This document shows positions 48,090 through 58,500 of a stretch of 64,000 nt of DNA, in pieces; the stretch's first letter is position 1; the number at the start of each line of letters is the position of its first letter. Below the pieces are notes generated by a model. That model had not been told where the DNA came from. It saw nothing but the letters and a program-made list of their open reading frames with translations, and did no database searches. Origin of the DNA: Sebastes aleutianus (Eukaryota; Chordata; Actinopteri; Perciformes; Sebastidae); contig CAKAKS010000066.1 in NCBI GenBank assembly GCA_916700875.1, positions 8,215,743 to 8,279,742 of the forward strand. Reading direction: 5' to 3'. The translations under genes were made by a program, and so were the position numbers.

Positions 48090-48603
48090 CAGGGGTGGAC
48101 AAAAAAAGAGAAACACCTTACAAAATACTTGAAATAAATACCAACTCGGTCAAGTTCAAACTTTTCTTTGCCAGTAGCGGAGAGTAAACATTAATTCTTG
48201 ACTTTAGAGACTCACTTATTAGTTTCTTCTAAAGCATTCAGCCACTGCTGATATATAGTTGAAACTTGCAGAAAAATGTTGTCTTTTTTGTTCAAACTTT
48301 CTAAATCATTGATTAATTAATTAATTGTTTTTAGTTGATGCTGGTGTGGATCTAACTGTAACCACTTTTCATCTTTTTTCCAAAGCAATTTTCTTATTTT
48401 TGGCATAATGTTTTAGACTTTTACCCCAACGTTACTCTACATTATTGTACTGTATTTGTGAGTGATGCATCAGAAATCATTTTTATGATACCTGTGATCC
48501 TCCATATCTGTGTAGCTGCCTTTTTTAATTTTGATTGATAGTAGTGTCACCAAAAAACATCTCCAAATTGTTTCTTGTGTTTCTTTTATTTTGTTCACCC
48601 CCT
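48090..48603. mobile_element. MITE with GGGGTGGACAAAA ends
   Basis: The left end is CAGGGGTGGACAAAAAAAGA followed by GAAACACC. The right end, inverted, is AAAGGGGGTGAACAAAATAAAAG followed by AAACAC. TA lies outside both, suggesting a Tc1/mariner-like target, though the boundaries are blurred by base changes. It is 514 bases long, has no coding frame, and lies just beyond the poli 3' end. Confidence 0.65.
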
Positions 48604-48706
48604 TTACATATATCACCTGAGAACAACTGAAAAGATTTTCTTTAAGATAAATAACATACAAAAAGAGTTTGTCCTGTCATGAATTACCTTTAACAGAAGT
48701 CCCTCT

Positions 48707-51700
48707 CTAACTGGGTTTGAAATACTTTAACAGATTGTTTGCCTGGCTGCCTTTTCCTGCAGCCTTTCCGTCTTTGGTCATCGAGCTTCTCCCTGGTTTC
48801 CTGGACGACGGCGTCTTCAGGACCGGTTTCTGCTGCTTCCATCCTGACATCAGCTCCCTCTGAAGGTCCGGCGGAAGCTCAGAAAACACCTTAGGGTCCA
48901 CATTTCCCGGGAAGTTACAGTCAGAAGACCGAGGGAATGACGGTGTCCCTTCTTCCATGACGTCTTCTCCTGGAAACGCACTTGGCCTCTGGTGATTCAC
49001 GGTGGTCGGCCTGTTATTTGGATCCAATTTCTCTATAGCCTCGTTTATGTCTTTAGTATTTGGTAAGTCAGTAAATGACAGTGGAGGCTTGTCTTGTGTT
49101 ACGTGGGGGATGTCAACCACTGCAGATGAGCTCGCTGGAAGGCCGGGGAGAGAGTTTGTGTAAGCAGGAGATAACAGCTCCTTCTGGATTTCCTCAGGGA
49201 GAAGCTTGAACACATCTGGGTCAACATTCGGGGGCAACCGATGTGTCACTGTGATATTTGCTTCTTCGGGGTCTGACCTCGCTGTGCTGCAGGATACTCC
49301 CTGAAGCGAAGGGTCTTCTACGGCAACAACAGGCCTCTGTTTTCCTTTAGACCCACATAACGCTGCCTCAGAGCTACGAGGGCTTTTTGTGGTCTTTTGA
49401 GGAGGGGTCTGTTGAGTAATCACGCTGTGTGTGTTGACCTGATGATCTACGCAGTGACTATCCCCACTCTGAGAGGAAGCATCCTATTGGAGAATAAAAG
49501 AGGAGGAGAACAAATTAGTTCAGGAAATTAAAAGTACTACCACACTATTTCTAAGAAGAGAAAACCTTAGGGTCCACATTTCCCAATAATATAATAATAA
49601 TTCCTGTTGATATAATTAAATCAATGTGACCTGGATCCAGATAAGCACTCTCTGACAGGTTTTAGCTCCTCAAATGTGAGGATCTGCTGCTTCTCTTCAT
49701 CATATATAAAAGTAAACCAAATAGAGCGGTGCAGGAATTAGTCCTGAAACCCTGAAATGACTTAGCATTTTAACACTTCCGGTTCCCTCGTCTGGAAGTC
49801 AATGGGTTTTTAGTTAGATGCCTGAAATAAGGTCTGTGGTTAACACAAGCTGAAGAGATTTTAACATTTTGTTCTACGACATAAAATATGTCAGTGAATA
49901 TCTCGCTCCTGAATTTTTTTTTTTTTAAAGTTATTTTTTGGGGGCATTTTTAAGCATTTTTATTGATAGGACAGTGGATAGAGTGTTGAAAGGGGGAGAG
50001 AGAGAATTGACATGCAGAAAGGACCACAGGCCGGATTCGAACCCGGGTCCACCGCTGCTAGGACAACGCCTTGGCCATACATGTGCGCTCGCTCTACCGA
50101 CTGAGCTAACCAGCCGCACCGCTCCTGAATTTTGAAGCTTTTACGTGTCTTAAAAAAGTCGGTTGCTACAAGTGGCTTAATGAGACTACTGAACATCATC
50201 ATGCCGACTCGTCTGGCTGAATGAGCCTGATTATATACTGCATTACTTCCCTGTGCTACCTGGCTTTGTGATGAGAAGATCTGTGTATTTCTGGGAGACG
50301 TGCTGTGTGTGAAGAAAGATGTTATGGAGCCCTTTCCGCTGACGGCGGCTCCTCTGGTCTGTAGGTTACTGAAGCAAACGTTAATGAGGGTGAGGTGGAA
50401 GGCGGCGCCGCTGTCCACCATCTTGTGGAAGAGCTTCATGGCCAACGAGACCAGCTGGACCACAGCGTCATCACTGCTGCCTGTAGAAACAATACAGAAA
50501 ACAGTGCTTTAATGACAGCAGGACATGGAGATGACAAGCAGAGCAGCTCTAAAATGTCTTGGACAGAATTTAAGGACTCAAAATTGTCATGGTTTGTGAG
50601 TTTAAGTTTGACTTTAGTAGATATCACAGAGGCTTTGAACTTATGGCACTTTAACCTGTACATTAATGGCCGTTAATGTTAAGGGCTAAATACACTTTCA
50701 AGTATTTTCATGCTGAGTGGAAACCCTGATAAAGTGTCTACAGTGTACATATGCCATCCTGAGCTCTTGTAGGTAGGATGTCACAGTGTCCTTCCTGGTG
50801 CAGGAGCTCACCAGAGGTGATCTTCTGTCCGATGTGGTTGGGGATCGGACACTGCCGGCTCTCCCGACTGAACCACTTGTTGGTCGCAGAGTATCTCCGG
50901 ATGGTCAGCCGGAAGGTCTGAGGCTGCCTGCCGTCTTTCTGCATCCTAGTTTTCAAACAGATGATGAAAAGGTTAGATTCAGTGCCTCGAGCATAAAAGA
51001 CCACGATGATGAGTGTCTCACCTCTCCACCAGACTGCTCAGGAGCTCTTGAATCTTTTCCAAAACGTCTTTAGTTGATGACATTTTCTTGAAGGAGTCTT
51101 CATCACTGAGAGACTGCAACATGAATTAAGGAAAACATATTGTAAAATATAACATGTTTCACATCAAAAGGGGCCTATAATTAAGAACTCTGACGACTCA
51201 AAATAACAATAATGTCTGCAATGTTCATAAGTGTGCAGACCTGTACCACTGAGTCGATAATTACTTCGAGCTAAGAAGATACACGTCATTTCTGGGACAT
51301 CCTAGCCTACCTGAGGGGCTCCAGTAGGGGCGACAGGTGAGTCATCAACACCGAGGGACAGATTCTTCAAGCGCTGAGCGCTGGGACCTCCAAACTCTCT
51401 CACCAACTCATTCAACGGGAAGAGCTGAAGGTCTTTCACGCTGACCAATCCCAGGGCCTGAAGTCTCTTAGCAGTTTGGTGACCCACCCCTAAGAATACA
51501 TGATGGGAACACAAATGTATTGTCAGGGATACTTGATACGAGTGACATGGGCCAAAAACACATCAAAGAGCTTTGAATTGAAAAATATTTAAGCACACAA
51601 AAGTTACACATAAGCTGATTGTGTATACCCGGTATTTTGCGGAGGCCGCTCAGGGAGCCCATGATGTCGCCGACGTTCTCCGACAGCAGGGTGGTTTGCT

Positions 51701-53817
51701 GATTGGGTTTAAAGGTGCCTGACACCAGTTTGGCCAGTAGCTTGTTCGTGGCGGTGCCAGCGCAGCCAGTCAGACCCAGTTTGCTGTGGATGGCTTCTCT
51801 CAGTTCCGCTGCAATGTGTGAACCTAAAGCCAACCGTGGATGATCACTGGCTTCAACATCTGCATCTGAACAGGAAGAGAAAAACAGAAAATGCAATCTC
51901 TTCAATGGAATCCAAAAGTAAACGTTACATGTGGTGGGAAACTGAGAGTGCAATGCAAATATTTTTTACATGTGTTAGCTTCTTGGCTCGTTTCACAACT
52001 CATTTCCTGGTTTCAATGAGCCAGATGTACAGTATGTACATAGATGTACAGCTACACACCAGAAATGTGACTCACTTAAATGACTGTAGACGTGTCCTTT
52101 AAATGAAAAGTTGTTAGACTCCGGTGTCTCTGCTAGCCTTCTTTCTACCATCTTTGTGACGTCCATGAAGTTTTCATCAAATCCAAGCCTCTCTACCAGC
52201 GGACAGTAGGACATCAGCAGCTCTGGATGGAGGACAAGTAAAGGTAAAGGGATAGGAGCAAATAAATATAAAATACACACGATGTAAGCTAAAGGAAACA
52301 TCCACTTAAATTCCCAAAATAGCTTTCTAACAACCATCAGAGAATAGCGTGAGCATGATGCACTAATCTGTGGGCTATGTATGTGTAAATGAGGAAAGCA
52401 AAGGCAGTAGTAACAGTGGTAGCACAGCAGGAGTGTGAGATTTTTACAATTAAACTGACTGACACCAAAAACCTGATATTTTGTGTAGATGTTTTAAGAT
52501 AGCTCAGTTATTATCTGCTACTACCTAACAGAAAATGGACCCACAGGTTAGAGAGGAATCTGTTTATTGAGTGTGTTTTGGGTGGATTTTACTCTAAATA
52601 CTAAATCCTTTTCGACTATATATATTTTTTTATTAGAATACAGCTTTATTCGCTGAGCATCCTGCCTACCTGTCAGTTTATAGGACATTTCTCTGTAGTG
52701 TGTCAGGTCTTCTCCTTTAACCAGCACCAGCTGAGGACATTTCTCCTTTGCATCGGTCACAGACATCAGCTTGGTGACACCCAGATCTCTTGCCACATAG
52801 TTACAGGTGACTATGATGTTTTTCTGCTGAATACCTGATGATATGAGAGACATTAGAGATTAGGTGGGAGAGAGGAGGATGATGGCTAAGCTGTCATCCA
52901 TGATGGCGAATGACTCCCACCCCATGCAGGACACAATCTCAGCACTGTAGAGCTCCTTCAGCGACAGGCTGCTCCACCCAAAGTGTGTGAAGGAGCGCTA
53001 TCACAGGTCCTTCCTTCCTGCAGCTGTCAGACTCCACAACCCGCACTGCTCCCAGTAGACCACTTACACACCAAAAAACTGACAATAACCTGATATTTTC
53101 AGGTGGAATTTCATTTCATTCTCACTGTGCAATATTATTTTCCAGTTGTGCAATTTTGTTAATAGTCTGTTTATTGTCAATACTGTATATACTGCTCCTA
53201 TTTTTATACTTCCTTCTATTTAAATGGTTCATATTTTGTTACACTTTGTTTAGCTCTTTTTTACTGTGTTAGCTGATGCATCTTGTTTTTTGCACTATCC
53301 CCTTTGCTGCTGTACACTGCACATTTCCCCACTGCAGAACTAATAAATGAATATCTTATCTTATCTTATTATGGAACCACAAAAGTGTTATTTAAACTTG
53401 TATTCTTCCGCCACAGAGGATCTTTTTATCAGTTTACCTAAAGGGACCTCTCTCAGTGCAGGGTTTCTGATCATCTCCACCTGAGCATAGAAGCAGTCCA
53501 GGTCAAAATGCAGAATGACTCTGTGTGCAGGTGTTGTTGGTCCTGATGTCTTATTGAGGCTTGGACCTGAAACAAGAGATTAAACATACAATGATTAACC
53601 ATCTGACACGTATAGATAGGTTTCAGACAGAGCTGTGTGTCTCTCTGTTTGTCAAAAAGCCAGATGAGAGCCAAAATAAACTGTATAGTTAGCCTCAGAC
53701 TCCCAGTCTTCATACTTTACCAGAGGCAGCAGTAGTGGGGCTAAGTGGGACTACATCCGCGAAACTGTTCTTCCACTCGGTTTCATCCTCTTCCATCTCA
53801 TCCTCGCTGTTATCCAT
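48707..53817 (-). CDS. poli: DNA polymerase iota (Y-family)
   Basis: Ten coding exons (53721-53817, 53438-53566, 52670-52834, 52076-52222, 51629-51865, 51311-51489, 51022-51113, 50812-50945, 50260-50480, 48707-49483) join in phase to 725 residues. This Y-family polymerase inserts bases opposite damaged template purines. Metal ligands are visible in HFDLDCFYAQVE (D54) and GFDENFMDVT (D146/E147). The HhH region IPGVGHQTAKRLQALGLVSV follows, then the little finger (FRLTIRRYSATNKWFSRESR). Exon 9 has KGSITSFF, like the PIP box of mammalian Pol iota. The last exon has two ubiquitin-binding motifs, NVDPDVFKLLPEEIQKELL and NVDPKVFSELPPDLQRELM, and ends NNLLKYFKPS. The start MDNSEDEMEEDETEWKNSF gives an acidic N terminus. 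The gene is head to head with the rexo1-like gene. Confidence 0.96.
49918..50119 (-). mobile_element. tRNA-derived SINE with 14-bp target duplication
   Basis: On the minus strand the element begins GGTGCGGCTGGTTAGCTCAG, with box A TAGCTCAGTCGG, and has box B GGTTCGAATCC about 60 bases further. It then has a CTTTCTGCATGTCAATTCTC body and ends in an A-rich tail. CGCTCCTGAATTTT lies on both sides (49904-49917, 50120-50133). The head looks like a tRNA gene but is continuous with the non-tRNA body, so it is a SINE. It is in the poli intron before the last exon. Confidence 0.92.
52857..53372 (+). mobile_element. 5'-truncated LINE, ORF2 end and 3' tail (copy 3)
   Basis: It carries the same ORF2 end as 24483-25100 (MMAKLSSMMANDSHPMQDT, KERYHRSFLPAAVRLHN) with an internal TAG. 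The same UTR and a short (TTATC)n tail at 53351-53368 follow. It is inserted in poli intron 2, opposite to the gene. Confidence 0.8.
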
Positions 53818-54724
53818 TTCAAACAACGCAGATTGTATGTGTTTTGGAGACTTTAATATCCCAGATGAGACCACTGTTGTTGTGGTTGCGGAAGGGAAAG
53901 TGTACCAAAACAGTGGAACTACTTTTTAGTTGTAGGTCCTAGTCGTGTTTTAGGCAGCAGCGCCATCTGCCGACGCGGAGGGATACTGGCGAAACAATGA
54001 ACTGCAGTCAACTGTCATGGCTTTATTTTTTATTTATTTATTTAATTATTTTTTAATGCGGGGATTACATTTAACAAGTTTTATTTCCTGAAAATATAAA
54101 TATTCATTGACCAAAACAAAAAATATGAATTTGTAATATTATCATTGGTATTTTTTCAATTCTAACGGTCGTCTCGCGAGCTACAACAGAGCTTATATAA
54201 AGGAGGCAGACGTGACGGGAATTTCAGTTGGAGCTTGTACGAATTTTTTTTTTTTTTTTTTAATGCGGGGATTAAATTAAAATTATTTTATTTCCCAAAA
54301 ATATAAATAATCATTAACCAAAAAAAAATATTAATTTTGTATAATTATTGGTATTTTTTCAATTTCTAACGGTCGTCTCGCGATCTATGACAGAGCTTAA
54401 GCGGGGCGGACGTGACGGGAATGTCAGTTGGAGCTTGCACGAATTTGTATTTATTTATTTATTTATTTTTAATGCGGGGATTCAATTTAAATTATTTTAT
54501 TTCCTGAAAATACAAATATTCAAAAAATGTCAACAAAAAAACAATGACCAAAATTTGTTTTAATTTGTATTATTATTATTGTTATTTTTTCAATTCTAAC
54601 GGTCGTCTCGCGATCTATGACAGAGCTTATATAAAGGAGGCGGACGTTGGGTGAACTTCAGTTGGAGTTTACACCTGTTGCTCGACGGTTAATCAAACCA
54701 AACGTTTTTTTGCGTATCGTGATA
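53818..54724. promoter_or_regulatory. Head-to-head promoter region of poli and rexo1 with a tripled unit
   Basis: A ~208-base unit occurs three times: from TAATGCGGGG at 54054, 54261 and 54470. Each unit ends with CTAACGGTCGTCTCGCGA, a CAGAGCTTA box and GTCAGTTGGAGCTT or similar. TCTCGCGA is at 54172-54179, 54376-54383 and 54606-54613 and matches the TCTCGCGAGA motif bound by BANP. TATATAA is at 54194-54200 and 54628-54634; unit 2 has TTAAGCGGGGC instead. The third unit is closest to the rexo1 ATG (54725). Confidence 0.75.
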
Positions 54725-55497
54725 ATGTTTCCCTCGTTTGGTCTTTTTGCTGATATAAATTGTCCTTTTTCCCAACGTGGACATTGTGAGCGGCCGCACT
54801 GTTTGTACAAACATGCCACAGAAGTGACGGATATGTCTGGTGCCTCATCTAAATCTACGATAGTTGCAGGTCAGTGTTTTCAGGTAGCTAGATTTAGCTA
54901 ACGTTATCTAGCAACAATTTCAGTTGTGCGTTAGCTTTGTTGTTTTTTGCCTGTTAAAAGTTTTCAATTAGATATACAACAACATTTAAGAGTAAAGTGG
55001 GTCAAATAATTTAATATAGACAGATAATAATGCACACAGTGCACTATACTCACTTTTTAACAGTCTCTTCTGCACTATATTCACTTTTTAAGTCTTTTCT
55101 GCACTACACTCATTTTTAACAGTCTTTTCTGCACTATATTCACTTTTTAACAGTCTTTTCTGCACTATATTCACTTTTTAACAGTCTCTTCTGCACTATA
55201 TTCACTTTTTAACAGTCTCTTCTGCACTATATTAATTTGTAACGGTCTTTTCTGCACTATATTCATTTTTAACAGTCTATTCTGCACTATATTCATTTTT
55301 AACAGTCTCTTCTGCACTATATTCACTTTTTAACAGTCTCTTCTGCACTATATTAATTTTTTTAATAGTCATATATCACAGATGTTACCCTGCACTTTAT
55401 TCAGTTTTAACAATTTTCTTCATCTCCTTGTATTTTTATATCTGGTATATTTCTTTTTGTACTTTGCACTACTAACTTTTTTACTGCCTTTTTACTA

Positions 55498-55548
<51 letters not shown>

Positions 55549-58500
55549 GTTAGCTTAAAGATGAAGCAACTCACTTTTGTACTAAAATTCTTGACTTCCT
55601 TGCATGTTTTTTTTTGGTTTCTTTTCAAATAAGGGTTAGAAATGTACCCAAAACTAACTGCTATAAATGGTATCACATTTATTTTCCCTGTAATTTTATA
55701 ATAAGTGATGTAATTTTAAAATGTAGCACACTTGTGGACAGGGAATGAAATTAGCACCTGCCTCCTGCCAAATACAGGGTAAATGTTGGCTTTGGCAGGT
55801 AAAAATGTCAGGTCACCTGCCATCATGGCAGACAGGTTTTCCTTATATTGAGATATAATATTTTTAAAAAAGCAATTCTAAAGCCTAAATTAAATGTAGT
55901 CAAGGATTAGGGTTACATGTTTTATTCCAAAATTTTACGGTCTGGTACCACTGACTCAGTATTTACAATTTTATAGAGTCCTACCTAGATTTCAGAAGTG
56001 GCAGACAAAAAAAAAAATAGTGGCCAGTAGAAATATTCAGTGACCTGCCACAGTGGCAGGTGAGGAAAAAGGTTAATTTCCGAACCTGCTTGTGGGTCTA
56101 TTGTCATCTTGGCTGTTTTTTTTTAAATTCAGATGCTTGAAGCTTTTGTTATAAGAACACAAATTATGGTAGTGTAAAGATGCAGTTACAGGTCACCAGG
56201 ACTCCCAACATCTTATTTATATTTAAACCAATCTCACCCGGTATTATTTTCCACCATATCACCAATGCTAATAAGTCCCTATTTCATATTCCTTTTGTAC
56301 AGGAGTGCAAAATGGCTATCCAGTGAATGATGAGACCAAAGATGACTCCCTCCAGGAGCTGGAGCGGATTAACAAGGAGATTGAAACTGTAAGGCACGAG
56401 GTGGAGCAGGAGCAAAGACGACTGTCAAACTACCAGACTGCACAGGGAGACAGCATAAACACTGCGACTAATTTCTCTGTATCTAAGTCAGGTAGAAATG
56501 TAGACGGAAGTCCTTATGGGCTGTCTTCATGCACAGATTTTACTAAAACATACTCCCGGGCAAGGAAGTACGTGGTTGACAACTCAAAGCCAAGAACCGA
56601 TTTGGAGTATGACCCTCTGTCCAACTTCTCTGCTGGCATGCGGTCTTACAGCTCATCAAGTAAAGAGCAAAAAGTGAAAAGCGGACAAGGTTTGAAAAGA
56701 GAAAGAAACACTGTACATTGTGACCAAAATAAGCCTGTCGCGTGTGTGTCTCTGCTTTCTCGATCGCCATCTCCAGAGCCACTTGATGACTCTAATGAAG
56801 ACGACGTCCTTATTATTGACATTCCTCCCTCGCCTGACAAAAAGAGAGTGAGAGCTCAGAAACCAGTTGATTCTGTTGCTGGCAAATCCCTCCAGGATAA
56901 AGTGGAGGAATTGGAGGAGGTCAAAACAGTGTCTATTTTACTTCTAAACGCTGATGAGTGCAAGATAACCCCTCCACCTGCGTCAATGATAAAAGAAAAT
57001 AGAGTTAGTAGCAGTGCTGAAAATAATCTTTCTGAACACAAAGAATGTGAAAATATACCGGTTGATGGGAGTGTAGTGGAGTCAACTGGCTTTTTAGAAG
57101 ACCTACAAAGTAAAAGTCAGAAAATTACTCATTTAATTGAAACAGTAGTGGAGAAAAATCTTGAACCTGCAAATCCTCCTGCCACCACAGACCAGCGAGA
57201 TCTCAACTGGAACAATGTGAAAGTGGAAAAGGAAGAGAACACGTTTCAGATTGAATTGACTCAGCGTGAGCTGCCCCATAGTGTTAAGAAAATGAATCCA
57301 CTGCAGCCTCATCATTTTCTACCACAGAATTCACTTTTTTATAAAGCTCCAGTTGCTAAGTCAGACTCGCCAAGCAGACAACAAACCAAGCAAGCCCAGA
57401 CAGCAGAGCAGAACAGGGTTAGTAATTCGTGGTCTTCCACAAAATGTGTACCATCAGTGCTGCCACACAGCGGGAAAACACCAAGTAAAATGCCAGGACA
57501 GATTCAGGGTAAAGCTGCTGCACCTGAAAGCTACCTTGAGCCAGCAAAACCAGCTTCAGACAGCGGCCAAGGTCCGGCTCGGCACGACTTGTCAGCATCC
57601 AGTTTGGCAAACAGAGCTGAACCATCATCCGCATCAGCTGGACAGCTTTTCGTGACCGAAGACAATGAGGAGGTTATAATCATTAGTTCCAGCTCCAGTG
57701 ATGAAGATGAGGTCAACTATTCAGTTGCGGATCTGTCGGACAGTGACCCAATGGAGGAATGCTACAGGATCTTCATGGAGGCAAACAACGAGGATAAGCG
57801 AAATGAAGAGCAGCCTGATGTGTATGTAAGTATGCTGTAGACACTCCAGATCAAAGATGAAGAAAAAGATCTTTTCCCTCACCTTGTCATTTTTAGGTTG
57901 GCTCTGTGGATGTGGAGTTGCCGAAGTTAAACGTCAAACCCAAAGCATTGCCAGTAAAGAAGAGGGTTGCTCATGAAGTCAAACATACAGAGGTACATGG
58001 TACATACGCATGATAGGGATAATGTTGGGGAGGCACTCCTGAACAGGAAAAGGTAGAAATAAACAAACAAAAGACATTATGAATTAAAACTCCTATTAAA
58101 AATAACTTAATAGTATCAAATACTGTAAGAATCTAACGATATTACTTCAAAAACACTGTACACAGCAATTTTATTTTTTCAGTGCAGATTATTTTCTAGA
58201 TTAATCGATTAATCGTTCGGTATAAATTGTCAGAAAATAGTGAAAAATGTCCATCACAGTTTCTCACAGTCCATGGTGAGGTCTTAAAATGTAATGTTTT
58301 GTCAGTCCAAAACCCAAAGATATTCAGTTTAATATGGTATAAAATAGAGAAAAGCAGAAACTCTCGATATTTGAGAGGCTGAAAAGAGCATTTTTTTTTG
58401 GTTGCCATTTTTTAATTAAAAATTACTTTAACGATGAATCGATTATCAAAATAGTGATTATTTTTCTGTCGATCGATTAGTTGACTAAATGTTGCAGCTC

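Noticed and set aside
50050..50119. Functional tRNA gene
   Set aside because: Box A and B are present, but the head continues into a SINE body with an A-rich tail and target duplication.
54647..54724. Longer N terminus for the rexo1-like protein from ATG 54647
   Set aside because: The family starts directly before the CCCH finger, and 54647-54724 overlaps the third promoter unit.
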